Shown here in pieces: positions 42,109 through 50,660 of a DNA stretch of 64,000 bases (its first letter is position 1; each line of letters starts with the position of its first letter). The notes beneath the pieces are model-generated. The model saw nothing but the letters and a program-made list of their open reading frames with translations. It was not told the DNA's origin and ran no database searches. The stretch is from Pseudomonas zanjanensis. GTDB taxonomy: Bacteria > Pseudomonadota > Gammaproteobacteria > Pseudomonadales > Pseudomonadaceae. Location of the stretch: positions 2,728,001 to 2,792,000 of the forward strand of contig NZ_JABWRB020000001.1 of the NCBI RefSeq assembly GCF_014268745.2. Direction: 5' to 3'. Position numbers and translations under genes: made by a program.

Positions 42109-43143
42109 TCATCGAACGGCCCGGTTCATTGCATCAATGAGGTCTGCCTTGCCGCCGGCAAGCGAAGGTGCTGAAGCAGCCACCTTATCGTGTGGGAATC
42201 CAAGGGGCATGGCGCTGGCAGCGTCCAGCTGTGCCAGTTGATCCGCCGTCAGCTGAACTTCGACTGACGCCAGGTTATCGGCCATCTGCTCCGGCGTGCG
42301 TGGACCGATGATCGGGAGTGTTCCCTTGGCCAGCACCCAGGCGATTGCGATCTGGCCCGGCGTGTGGCCGGTCTCTTCGGCGATCGCTAACACCGCGTCC
42401 ACCGTCGAGGTCTTGCGCTCGCTGTCCTCATCGTGGATCACCGCCCCCAAACCCTGCGCACGACCGGTTTCCCCTTTGCGGTATTTACCGGTCAGCAAAC
42501 CACCGCCGAGCGGTGACCATCCGACGGTTCCCAGATTGAAGGCAGCGGCCATCGGCAGGAGTTCGCGTTCGGCCGAGCGCTCCACCAGGCTGTGCTCCAA
42601 TTGCACCGCCGATATCGCCGACCAACCCCGAAGCTCCGCCAGGGTGGCGGCCGTTGCGACACGCCAAGCCGGGAAGTTCGACAGTCCGCTATAGAGCACT
42701 TTGCCAGCGCGGATCAGGTCATCCAGCCCCCGCACAATTTCGTCGATAGGCGTTACGCCATCGGGCATGTGCACCCACAAAAGATCAATGTGATCCGTCT
42801 TGAGGCGCTTGAGGCTGGCCTCCACCGAGCTGCGCATGGCTTTGCGGCTGTTGCCGGAGCGCAGGACGCCGGCACCAGGTGAATCACCCAGCGAAAATTT
42901 GGTCGCCAACACGACTTCATCGCGCTCGGTCGCCATGAAATCGCCGAGCATGGATTCCGATTGGCCAAATTGATATTGATCGGCCGTATCGATGAAATTG
43001 CCCCCTGCTTCACGGTAACCGTCGTAGATTCTACGGGCCTCGTCCAAGTCGGCTCCGTAGCCCCAGCCTTTACCAAAGTTGCCAGTGCCCAGCGCGAGGG
43101 AAGAGACCCGCAGGCCGGTATTGCCGAAAATGCGATAGCGCAT
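42109..43143 (-). CDS. Aldo/keto reductase
   Basis: The protein has 344 residues with a TIM-barrel AKR fold. The catalytic tetrad is Asp and Tyr in NFIDTADQYQFGQSE, Lys in VLATKFSLG and His in LWVHMPDG; the NADPH-binding C-terminal motif (PIIGPRTPEQMADNLASVE) is present. It resembles the YajO/YdbC-like group acting on small aldehydes. The ATG at 43143 (MRYRIFGNTGLRVSSLALGT) is standard; longer frames upstream lack similarity. Confidence 0.9.
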   Translation of the reverse strand: MRYRIFGNTGLRVSSLALGTGNFGKGWGYGADLDEARRIYDGYREAGGNFIDTADQYQFGQSESMLGDFMATERDEVVLATKFSLGDSPGAGVLRSGNSRKAMRSSVEASLKRLKTDHIDLLWVHMPDGVTPIDEIVRGLDDLIRAGKVLYSGLSNFPAWRVATAATLAELRGWSAISAVQLEHSLVERSAERELLPMAAAFNLGTVGWSPLGGGLLTGKYRKGETGRAQGLGAVIHDEDSERKTSTVDAVLAIAEETGHTPGQIAIAWVLAKGTLPIIGPRTPEQMADNLASVEVQLTADQLAQLDAASAMPLGFPHDKVAASAPSLAGGKADLIDAMNRAVR

Positions 43144-43234
43144 GACGGACTCCTTCAGAGCAAGAGGCTTCGGCGACCTGCGCTGGGTTGAGAGTGAATG
43201 AGTGCGCATGGAGTCTAGACGGGTTATTGCGGGC

Positions 43235-43263
43235 TTGCTGCGATGGGTTGGCTCGCCTATTGA
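43235..43263 (+). promoter_or_regulatory. Candidate sigma-70 promoter
   Basis: TTGCTG, a 17-base spacer and TATTGA. A transcript from about 43270 would run into the hairpin at 43301. Confidence 0.4.
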
Positions 43264-43300
43264 ACCTGACTCAAGAGATTGATAGGGTTGCCTCTCTTTC

Positions 43301-43341
43301 AAAACGCCCTCCCGGTTCGCCGGGAGGGCGTTTTCGTTTTG
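43301..43341 (+). terminator. Strong terminator with TTCG loop in a gene leader
   Basis: AAAACGCCCTCCCGG and its exact complement flank a TTCG tetraloop, followed by TTTTCGTTTT. No plus-strand gene lies upstream within 9 kb with its stop near here, so it ends a short RNA from the promoter at 43235 or acts as an attenuator for the gene at 43370. Confidence 0.85.
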
Positions 43342-43369
43342 GTTCCCCCAACCACAAAGGAACCATGAA

Positions 43370-44167
43370 ATGAAAGCATCCGTTGAAATCAGCTTCGGAG
43401 CTGACACCACCTTAGGGTATGTGCGGTACGGCAATGGCCCCATTCACGTACTGGTCATGCATGACTGGCTGGGCGACCACTCCAGCTACGATGCCGTCAT
43501 GCCCTGTCTTGACGGTCGCGCGTTTACCTATGTTTTCGTTGATGTGCGTGGCTACGGACAATCCATTGAATTGGCTGGCGAATTTACAGTGGAGGAGATT
43601 TCCTCCGATTGCCTCATGCTCGCCGACCAGTTCGGTTGGACGCGCTTCCACGTAGTCGGCCACTCGATGACCGGGATGATCACGCAACGTATCGCTGCGG
43701 ATGCCCCGTCTCGCGTCGCAAGCGCGATAGCGGTGTGCCCCGTTTCTGCCGCTGGCAATCGGTTGAGCCCAGAAGCTCTGGCGTTCTTTGCCAGCACGGC
43801 AGAAGACGACGAGGCCCTTCGACGGCTGTTCAAATTCGTGACCGGAGGTCTTTGCGATGGATGGGTTGATCTCAAGGTCCGACAAAGCCGCGACAGAGTC
43901 TCACCTGCCTGCCGGGCGAGGTACCTCGAAATGATGGTCACAGCAAATTTCGTCGATGACATTCAAGGCCTTGAAACACCGTATTTGATTATTGTCGGCG
44001 ACAAGGACCCCGGACTTGATACCGCGGCTATGGCCCGAACCTTTCTGGCGTGGCATCCGAACGCAGAACTGCACGTTATCCCGAACTGCGGTCATTACCC
44101 GATGCAGGAGTGCCCGCCTTATTTCGCAACTGTTATCGAGGGTTTCCTGAAACGCCACACCGGTTGA
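43370..44167 (+). CDS. Alpha/beta hydrolase
   Basis: The protein has 265 residues, cytoplasmic. Oxyanion region VMHDWLGDHSSYD, nucleophile Ser in VVGHSMTGMITQ, acid Asp in IVGDKDPGLD and His in IPNCGHYPMQECP form a complete catalytic set of the esterase/haloperoxidase type. The substrate is unknown. The ATG is preceded by acaaaggaacc, and a terminator hairpin stands 29 bases upstream, which suggests control by premature termination. Confidence 0.87.
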   Translation: MKASVEISFGADTTLGYVRYGNGPIHVLVMHDWLGDHSSYDAVMPCLDGRAFTYVFVDVRGYGQSIELAGEFTVEEISSDCLMLADQFGWTRFHVVGHSMTGMITQRIAADAPSRVASAIAVCPVSAAGNRLSPEALAFFASTAEDDEALRRLFKFVTGGLCDGWVDLKVRQSRDRVSPACRARYLEMMVTANFVDDIQGLETPYLIIVGDKDPGLDTAAMARTFLAWHPNAELHVIPNCGHYPMQECPPYFATVIEGFLKRHTG

Positions 44168-44260
44168 CCTGAATGGCGTAAATCAGGCTGCGTGCGGACA
44201 TCATCGGGCCCCTGGCCTGGATTGTCCGCAACGGCTCAAGACATGGTTTTTTGGATGTCC

Positions 44261-45571
44261 TTAACGACAACACAAACAACCACTGATCACCGGCTGATCA
44301 GGATCGTTCTCAAGAAATGTAACCACGACTTCCATGCCCGTCCGGGGCAGCCCCATCTCACAACGCCAATCGGACGCCCTCTTCAGCCAACAACGACTCT
44401 TGTCGTCAAATCGATCTTCACGGTCCCAGGGAAACTCGACCTTGATCCTTGCGAAGCGCCGATCACCCTGGATTTCTTCGTCCTCCAGGGCGATGACTAC
44501 AGCGGTCTGCTTGCGTAGTACCTGCGGTTTCTTGTGAGCCAACGGCGGACGATAGGACACATTCCATGGCAGCACGATAAAGCGGTTGCGGTACCCTTGG
44601 CGGAAGTCATCTTCGTTCCCCGTGTTGCCACTGGCGACGTGCTCACTCATTACCTGTGGTTGCCGGCCTTCGTGGACGACCTGGGTCAGTAGCCATGGGG
44701 CATTCCACTCCTGGCGCGGATGGCCTGAGATGTCCAGTACTTGACCGCTGACCAACCGAGTCTGGTCGCTCTGCCCTTCGGCTTGTCGATAAGCCGCGTG
44801 GCGGCGTTCCATGGTCCGAAGACGTATCTGTTTTCCGTGCTCATGACCGGTGAAACGCTCCAGCCTGTCATCTGTTTCAATGTCCAGCGGTTGTTGTGAG
44901 ATACGACGGGTGAGCTGTCCCAGACGCAGGTTGATGCGCTTGATCAGTGGCTCGTTGGCCACCCTGTCGCGCGCTTGCCCATAAGCAGTGGGCTGTCCAA
45001 TCCTGGGGAAAGCCGCCTGATCGTCACCAAAGACCAGCACATGGCCTTGAGCACTGTGTTGGAAGTGAAAGTGAATACCCTCCTCTTCACACAAGCGCTG
45101 AACAAAGTGCAAGTCCGTTTCGTTGTACTGAGTACAGTATTCACGGTCTGGGTAGGTCGCCCCCAGATGAAACCGATAAGCGTCGCCCACAACGCCGTGT
45201 TCTTCCAATATCAAGGCCACGATTTTCGGTACCGAGAACTGTTGATAGATCCTTCGGTTGATGCGGTGACGCAAGTAGGACAACTGCGGGACGAGGGCCA
45301 GGCTGTAGCGCATCAAGTGCTGACCATGAGCGCTATGAACGATGTGATAGACCCGTCCATGAATGCCGTTGCCCTTCGCGTCCAAGGTCAGGAAAGCCTC
45401 TCGATCGAAAAGGCTTTCAAGCGCCAGGTCAGACCGTTCGCTAACAAAATCCACGCTGAACAGGTAGGGCCTGCTGAGCGCCTCTTCTCCCGTGAAGGCG
45501 AGCACTTGAAAGTCGTGGGCAAAACCGTCGATGGTCAAACTGAAGTGCGTTTGATTGGCTGGGTTGAACAT
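44261..45571 (-). CDS. Truncated VgrG (type VI secretion spike), orphan
   Basis: The protein has 436 residues of VgrG/TssI similarity: the gp27-like part (FSLTIDGFAHDFQVLAFTGEE, YSLALVPQLSYLRHRINRRIYQ, YCTQYNETDLHFVQRLCEEEGIHFHF) and the start of the gp5-like OB domain (RIKVEFPWDRE, WCEMGLPRTGMEVVV). It stops after VISGCLCCR, where normal VgrG (about 600 or more residues) continues into the beta-helix needle. The spike is therefore probably nonfunctional or altered. No other type VI gene, effector or DUF4123 adaptor is next to it. Confidence 0.8.
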   Translation of the reverse strand: MFNPANQTHFSLTIDGFAHDFQVLAFTGEEALSRPYLFSVDFVSERSDLALESLFDREAFLTLDAKGNGIHGRVYHIVHSAHGQHLMRYSLALVPQLSYLRHRINRRIYQQFSVPKIVALILEEHGVVGDAYRFHLGATYPDREYCTQYNETDLHFVQRLCEEEGIHFHFQHSAQGHVLVFGDDQAAFPRIGQPTAYGQARDRVANEPLIKRINLRLGQLTRRISQQPLDIETDDRLERFTGHEHGKQIRLRTMERRHAAYRQAEGQSDQTRLVSGQVLDISGHPRQEWNAPWLLTQVVHEGRQPQVMSEHVASGNTGNEDDFRQGYRNRFIVLPWNVSYRPPLAHKKPQVLRKQTAVVIALEDEEIQGDRRFARIKVEFPWDREDRFDDKSRCWLKRASDWRCEMGLPRTGMEVVVTFLENDPDQPVISGCLCCR

Positions 45572-45659
45572 CCGCTGTTCTCTTTTTAAACCTGCTGCTC
45601 GTCCGACGCCCGCCTATAACCAAGGCACGCAACGAGCAACAGGCGACAATCAAGTCAGG

Positions 45660-46763
45660 TCACACACCACTCTTCACTTTGGTCCATATCCGCGTGCGGA
45701 TTCGCTCCAGTTTCAATGGCAGTGGCTCAAGGGGAATAAGTGTCGCGACCGTCTTTTTGTCGGGATAGATCCAAGGGTTGTCTCGCAACTTCTGCTCGAC
45801 AAACTCAGCGGCATCTTTGTTTGCGTTAGGGTACAGCGTGTGATTTGAGGTCTTGGCGATAATTTCTGGTCGCAACATATAATTGATGAACGCCATGCCT
45901 TCCTTGGGATGGGGCGCATCTTTCAGCAGCACCAGATTCTCCGACCAGGACAGCGCGCCTTCGCGAGGAAGACTGTAGGAAATCTTGCGTCCGGTGTTAG
46001 CCTTTTCGTTGATGGCCTGTGCCGCCAGGGCACCATTGGCCCACCCCACAACAGCACAGATATTGCCGTCTGCCAGGTCGGCGTCGATTCTGGACGAATC
46101 GAAATAAAGGACGTAGGGGCGGATTTTCAACAGCAAGGCTTGGGCTTTCTGGTAATCATCCGGGTTCTTGCTGTTGCTAGGGAGTCCAAGGTAATTCAAG
46201 GCAATCGAGATGATCTCACTGGGAGAGTCGAGCATTGCCACTCCACACGATTGGAGTTTGCTGATGTTTTCTTCTTTGAAGATCAGATCCCAGCTATTGA
46301 CCGGCGCATCATTGCCCAATGCCGCTTTGACTTTGTCCACGTCATAACCAATGCCAGTGGTGCCCCACAAATAAGGCACGGCGTAGCGGTTACCTGGATC
46401 ATTGACTGCGAGCTGAGCGAGGATGTCAGGGTCAATATGTGAAAAGTTACTCAGCTGATCACGATCCAAAGGCTGAAGGACGCCCGCCTGGATCAGGCCT
46501 GGCAACACATTGGAGGTCGCCACCACCACGTCATACCCAGTGCGCCCGGCCATGACCTTGCTCTGCATGATCTCAGCGCTGTCGAACGCATCCATGTGCA
46601 CGCGCGTGCCAGTTTCCTGTTCAAACTCCTTTGGCGTCTCAGGCGCCAGCAACCCGAACCAGTTATAGAGATACATCCCAGGCTCTACAGCCGCCACGGA
46701 TGTGCTTATCCCGACACAGAGAAGCGAGGCCGAAAAAAGGGTTCGCAAATGTGACTTTCTCAT
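45660..46763 (-). CDS. Polyamine ABC transporter substrate-binding protein (PotF/SpuD-like)
   Basis: The protein has 367 residues with a signal peptide (MRKSHLRTLFSASLLCVGIS, cleavage near VAA). It aligns by eye with PotF/SpuD throughout: YNWFGLLAPETPKEFEQETG, FDSAEIMQSKVMAGRTGYDVV, NRYAVPYLWGTTGIGYDVDKV, ENISKLQSCGVAMLDS, LNYLGLPSNSKNPDDY and a C-terminal TRIWTKVKSG. It probably binds putrescine, spermidine or a related amine, but one of the family's tryptophan/aspartate ligands is changed (YNWFG for YNWTD), so the ligand may differ. No permease genes are adjacent. A divergent LuxR-type regulator gene is 137 bases away. Confidence 0.85.
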   Translation of the reverse strand: MRKSHLRTLFSASLLCVGISTSVAAVEPGMYLYNWFGLLAPETPKEFEQETGTRVHMDAFDSAEIMQSKVMAGRTGYDVVVATSNVLPGLIQAGVLQPLDRDQLSNFSHIDPDILAQLAVNDPGNRYAVPYLWGTTGIGYDVDKVKAALGNDAPVNSWDLIFKEENISKLQSCGVAMLDSPSEIISIALNYLGLPSNSKNPDDYQKAQALLLKIRPYVLYFDSSRIDADLADGNICAVVGWANGALAAQAINEKANTGRKISYSLPREGALSWSENLVLLKDAPHPKEGMAFINYMLRPEIIAKTSNHTLYPNANKDAAEFVEQKLRDNPWIYPDKKTVATLIPLEPLPLKLERIRTRIWTKVKSGV

Positions 46764-46840
46764 GCAACATCCTTGTCAAGACGACATGCCCTCATGGCTA
46801 TCGTAAACCTGGCAGCGAATATACCGGCTGCCACCGAATA

Positions 46841-46862
46841 GTAAATACCTACGAATACTTAC
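46841..46862. promoter_or_regulatory. Imperfect dyad in the potF-like/luxR intergenic region
   Basis: GTAAATACCTACGAATACTTAC has GTAA-TA / TA-TTAC arms and lies between the two divergent genes, a likely site for the LuxR-type regulator. Confidence 0.4.
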
Positions 46863-46900
46863 CTTTGACCTGCGACGCCCTAACCCTAAAGGGGTAGAAA

Positions 46901-47692
46901 ATGCCGTTTGACCTTCACAGCCTGGCCTGGCATCGATCGATCGGGAAGCTGATCATGCAACTGAACCGTCCAGAGTTCTGGAGTTCACTGGTTCGCACAT
47001 TAAATGAATACGTGCAGATCGATAATTGGGTGGTATTGATTTTCAGCAACCAACAGGTACAGGTCGTCAGTCTTCCCGAAGTGGCCGATGCGGAAGAAGT
47101 TGACGCTTTCATTCATCGCTACGTGAAAGGTCTTTATTTACTGGATCCATTTTATATAGCCAATCGGGAAAACCCGCAGAGCGGTTTCTTCCACCTGTTG
47201 GATATTGCACCGGAATACTTTCTTGAAACCGAGTATTACCACAAGTATTTCGCCCAATACATTTCCATGGACGAAGCACAATACAATGTCCAGCTCGACC
47301 CCGACAGAACGTTGTGCCTATCTATTGGCAGCAAAGCCCGTTTCAGCCAAGAACAAATAACCTTGCTCGACATTATCAAACCGTGGGTGACTGCATTGAT
47401 GCATCAGCGCATGGGGTTTGAAATTGACGTGGAGAAAACGCTGGCTGAGCCGCCTCTATGGCCAGAAACGGTCAACCAGCTGGGCACGCAGATAACGGCA
47501 CGTGAAAGTGATGTCCTTCGTTTATTACTCAGCGGCTTCTCCAACAAAGAAATAGCCGGAAAGCTTTCCCTCTCGGCGGAAACCATAAAGGTGCACCGCC
47601 GCAATATTTACGCAAAACTGAATATCAAGTCCCAATCCGAGCTGTTTGCTCGTTTTTTCATGCCAAGACAGAACGTTCCTGCTGCGCATTGA
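46901..47692 (+). CDS. LuxR-family transcription regulator
   Basis: The protein has 263 residues. The C-terminal GerE helix-turn-helix is complete (LTARESDVLRLLLSGFSNKEIAGKLSLSAETIKVHRRNIY as the LuxR signature). The N-terminal 170 residues are not an obvious autoinducer domain or a receiver domain (no phospho-acceptor). It is divergent from the polyamine-binding-protein gene, which is its likely target. Ribosome site ggggtagaaa precedes the ATG. Confidence 0.87.
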   Translation: MPFDLHSLAWHRSIGKLIMQLNRPEFWSSLVRTLNEYVQIDNWVVLIFSNQQVQVVSLPEVADAEEVDAFIHRYVKGLYLLDPFYIANRENPQSGFFHLLDIAPEYFLETEYYHKYFAQYISMDEAQYNVQLDPDRTLCLSIGSKARFSQEQITLLDIIKPWVTALMHQRMGFEIDVEKTLAEPPLWPETVNQLGTQITARESDVLRLLLSGFSNKEIAGKLSLSAETIKVHRRNIYAKLNIKSQSELFARFFMPRQNVPAAH

Positions 47693-47816
47693 AGTCAGTG
47701 GGTACGTCTGGGCATGAGGTATTCTGCGCGGTGTTAAACACGATCCAGGCCTGCGGCGTGCCACTGCTTGTCACGACCCTTTGATCGTTCTGAAGGCGAC
47801 GCACCAGGAGTTCTGC

Positions 47817-48776
47817 ATGTTGATTGGACATCGGTTCGAGCGCACCGCGCAGGATGACCTGCACATCCACTCCCGTAACCTCGTACAAAGCGCATTCGTG
47901 CTGCTGACAGGCGCGCTTGCCTTCATTGCACCGGTGGCGTTCGCCGTGTTTGTGATCGCTGACGGAGGCCTCCCTCAGACTGACGTCGATCCATTGTTCG
48001 CATTGCTGATTGTGCTGGGACTGCTGCTGATCCCTGCCCTCGGCCTCCTCTTGATGGTGTACACCGGCGTCCGCGAGACCTTGCTGTTATCGCGACGCGA
48101 GGGTGAAGGCAAGCGCCGCACCCGAAACTTTTTTGGACGCCGCGAGCGTGTGCATTCGGTCTTTAGAATCGACACCCCCAAATGCCTCGAACTTCGTCGT
48201 CGCCAAGAGGCCGAGCCCGCCTACACCCAGCTGTGGCTGGTGATGCGCGATGGCACCGAGCACCGCCTGACCACCGACAACGTTCCGGTAGTGCCGGGCA
48301 GTAAACCCACCGACGTGTGGCTGCGTGAACTGGCCGACTATCTGAACGTGGCAGTGCCTACTGAAGTCGTCGCGGGTTCGACGGCGGCTGTGAAGCCAGC
48401 CTACAGACCTGCTCCAGCCCCAACCAGCGGCAAGGCAGTGAGGGAAGCCAGGCAGCGCAGAACCCAGGAACTCGCGCCTGCCCATGAGCCCACTGAAAAA
48501 CTCGGCGCGCCCGCACGCGCCCTGCTCCTTCTACTGGGTGTTTTCCTGGCAGTCCTGGAGCTGAGTCACGTCATCACCTTGGTCCCTGCGCTATTTAGCG
48601 GGCGGCTGCGCGTCGGCGGCGGTCGAACCGGCATGACAACGTTCTACTGGGCCGAACAACCGCTGACCTTTTCATTCCACATGCTGGTGGGCATGGCCGA
48701 GGTGTTGATCCTCGGATTCATCGCCTGGGGTTGTCTGCGCACGGCGATCCAGGGCCGGATGAGTTCCAATCCCTGA
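47817..48776 (+). CDS. Membrane protein of unknown function
   Basis: The protein has 319 residues from the ATG at 47817 (accaggagttctgc upstream). Two membrane helices near residues 25-75 and two near 240-305 enclose a soluble middle domain with a basic segment (LLSRREGEGKRRTRNFFG) and a proline-rich linker (KPAYRPAPAPTSGK). No family was recognised. Confidence 0.65.
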   Translation: MLIGHRFERTAQDDLHIHSRNLVQSAFVLLTGALAFIAPVAFAVFVIADGGLPQTDVDPLFALLIVLGLLLIPALGLLLMVYTGVRETLLLSRREGEGKRRTRNFFGRRERVHSVFRIDTPKCLELRRRQEAEPAYTQLWLVMRDGTEHRLTTDNVPVVPGSKPTDVWLRELADYLNVAVPTEVVAGSTAAVKPAYRPAPAPTSGKAVREARQRRTQELAPAHEPTEKLGAPARALLLLLGVFLAVLELSHVITLVPALFSGRLRVGGGRTGMTTFYWAEQPLTFSFHMLVGMAEVLILGFIAWGCLRTAIQGRMSSNP

Positions 48777-48782
48777 GGGTGG

Positions 48783-49109
48783 TCAATTCGGCCACTGCTC
48801 GGTCAGAAACGGTGAACAGGAGGCGGCCCCCTCGATGTGGTAGACCCTCGGCTCCTCCGAAAAATATTCCTCTAGGCCCATCATGAACACCCGATGGTCT
48901 TCACTCGCTTCGAAACCCGGCGTGTGATCCTCAAGTGACTGCCATCGCACGATCAGGTTGAATTGCTCGGGGGTCTCGATCCCTTGCGCCAGCAAGTGAC
49001 CGCCGTAACCCTTTGCCCGGGTGAGCAAAGGAGCGACCTCGGCAAATGCACGCCTGAACATTTCAGTGCGTTCTTTGTGAACGGGGAGCAGAGCGATCTC
49101 ATAAATCAT
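48783..49109 (-). CDS. Antibiotic-biosynthesis monooxygenase (ABM) domain protein
   Basis: The protein has 108 residues with a ferredoxin-like ABM fold (LLPVHKERTEMFRRAFAEVAP, FNLIVRWQSLEDHTPGFEASEDHRVF). Related small proteins act as quinol monooxygenases (YgiN type) or dimeric oxygenases without cofactor. It lies 41 bases after a quinone-oxidoreductase gene on the same strand and shares its ArsR-type control. Confidence 0.82.
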   Translation of the reverse strand: MIYEIALLPVHKERTEMFRRAFAEVAPLLTRAKGYGGHLLAQGIETPEQFNLIVRWQSLEDHTPGFEASEDHRVFMMGLEEYFSEEPRVYHIEGAASCSPFLTEQWPN

Positions 49110-49150
49110 GGTATTCCTCGAAAATGGCTTGAACGGTTAAACGGACGCAA

Positions 49151-50125
49151 TTACGGGATCAGCGAAGGCTCGACCGCTATCGCGATTTTTCCTTGAACAC
49201 CGTTGTTGGGGCTCTCCAGCCGTGCATGGGCCAGCCCAATGTCGGCAAGCGAATAGACGGCGCCAACGTGTGGCCGCAGCTGACCTCGCGCGACCAATGC
49301 GCTCAAGTCATCGAGCTTGCCGCGGTTCTGCCTGGTGAAAACGAAGTGGTAACTCGCATTCTTGCCCCAGGCCTGGACAAGATTTTGTGGCTGCGCAATG
49401 TCCACGATCGAGACAACGCGGCCAAGCTGTGCCAGCGCGTCGGGGCTGCGCGACAAGGTATTGCCGCCGATGGTGTCGAACACCACATCCACTCCGCGAC
49501 CACCCGTTTCCCCCATGATGGCGTCGACGTAGTCCTCCTTTTCATAGTCGATGACCACATCGGCTCCCAGGCTTCGCACGAACCCGGCGTTTGCCTCACG
49601 CACGGTCGTGAACACCCTTGCCCCCATGGCTTTTGCCACCTGGATCGCCACATGCCCGACACCCCCCGCGCCGCCGTGGATCAGAATGCTTTCCCCCACC
49701 CTGAGCGCCGCACGCACGATCAATGCTTCCCACACCGTCCCGCCAACCAGGCTCAGGCTTGCCGCCTCGAGATGGCTCAGCGAGGCTGGCTTCTTCCCGA
49801 TGATGCTTTCGGCGGCAACGTGGTACTCGGCATAGCTGCCTGGCCCGTCAAATATTTGCGGGGTGTACCAGACTTCGTCCCCTGGAGCGAAGGTGGTCAC
49901 TCCCGGCCCAACCTCTTCGACAACGCCCGATACATCGTGTCCGGTAATGGCCGGCAGTTGCACCAAGTCGGGATAGTCGCCGCGACGAACCTGGTAATCC
50001 AACGGATTGATGGAGGTTGCGTGCACTCGGACCAAGACTTGTCCGGCGTGCGGTACAGGCTTGGGCACCTCGCGCAGTTCGAACGATCCCGAGCCGCCGA
50101 ATGATTTAAGTACCATTGCTTTCAT
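49151..50125 (-). CDS. NADPH:quinone oxidoreductase (zinc-independent MDR)
   Basis: The protein has 324 residues of the medium-chain family without the structural or catalytic zinc cysteines. It begins [19 protein letters not shown] and has the nucleotide-binding motif [21 protein letters not shown]. It should reduce quinones or enone electrophiles with NADPH. Upstream, an exact 20-base palindrome (50153-50172) lies at the promoter, and an ArsR gene follows upstream on the same strand. Confidence 0.88.
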   Translation of the reverse strand: MKAMVLKSFGGSGSFELREVPKPVPHAGQVLVRVHATSINPLDYQVRRGDYPDLVQLPAITGHDVSGVVEEVGPGVTTFAPGDEVWYTPQIFDGPGSYAEYHVAAESIIGKKPASLSHLEAASLSLVGGTVWEALIVRAALRVGESILIHGGAGGVGHVAIQVAKAMGARVFTTVREANAGFVRSLGADVVIDYEKEDYVDAIMGETGGRGVDVVFDTIGGNTLSRSPDALAQLGRVVSIVDIAQPQNLVQAWGKNASYHFVFTRQNRGKLDDLSALVARGQLRPHVGAVYSLADIGLAHARLESPNNGVQGKIAIAVEPSLIP

Positions 50126-50152
50126 CGTAGTTCCTCACATCTATAAAAAGGA

Positions 50153-50172
50153 ATATCGAGATATCTCGATAT
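50153..50172. promoter_or_regulatory. Palindromic operator A (ATATCGA-N6-TCGATAT)
   Basis: ATATCGAGATATCTCGATAT is a perfect 20-base palindrome 27 bases before the oxidoreductase start. The same arms occur at 50501-50520 upstream of the ArsR gene. Confidence 0.85.
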
Positions 50173-50188
50173 ATTACGGTAAAAAAAA

Positions 50189-50491
50189 CTACAGTTCTTT
50201 CCCTATGACCTCGGCAAGCGCGCTGATGGTTGCTTCATTGCGCTTGTAGTAGGTCCACTGACCGATACGCCGGACTTCGACCAAGCCCACTCGTTGCAGC
50301 GTTGCAAGGTAACCAGACACCGTTGACTGCGACAGTCCGATACCTTCTTGAATACTGCTGACGCAGACGCCCACCGTGAGAACGTCACCTTCATCCTGCG
50401 GAGGGAAGTTCTTTGCGGGATCCTTCAAGCCTTTCAAGATTTGCAGGCGTGTAGGGTTCGAGAGCGCTTTGAATATTTCGATCAATTCCAT
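50189..50491 (-). CDS. ArsR-family winged-helix regulator
   Basis: The protein has 100 residues with a complete ArsR winged helix (LSNPTRLQILKGLKDPAKNF, GLSQSTVSGYLATLQRVGLVEVRRIGQWTYYKRN). There is one cysteine (VGVCVSS), no metal-binding CxC pair, so it is more likely a redox or electrophile sensor than a metal sensor (inference). Two matching palindromes at its own promoter and at the quinone-reductase promoter make it an autoregulated repressor of this group. Confidence 0.87.
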   Translation of the reverse strand: MELIEIFKALSNPTRLQILKGLKDPAKNFPPQDEGDVLTVGVCVSSIQEGIGLSQSTVSGYLATLQRVGLVEVRRIGQWTYYKRNEATISALAEVIGKEL

Positions 50492-50500
50492 GCCCCGAGA

Positions 50501-50520
50501 ATATCGAGATTTTTCGATAT
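50501..50520. promoter_or_regulatory. Palindromic operator B (ATATCGA-N6-TCGATAT)
   Basis: ATATCGAGATTTTTCGATAT, 10 bases upstream of the ArsR start codon, repeats the outer arms of operator A. Confidence 0.85.
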
Positions 50521-50660
50521 GTCAATACGCTGTTTAGCCCCTTCCCTGGCCCCAACATCCTGGGCGACATGCCAAGAGAGCCATACCCACCACTTCACAT
50601 AACCCTCAAAGCAGTCTTTAAATGGCAGAATCTCCGTCATTGATCGTTTCGGAGACCACC

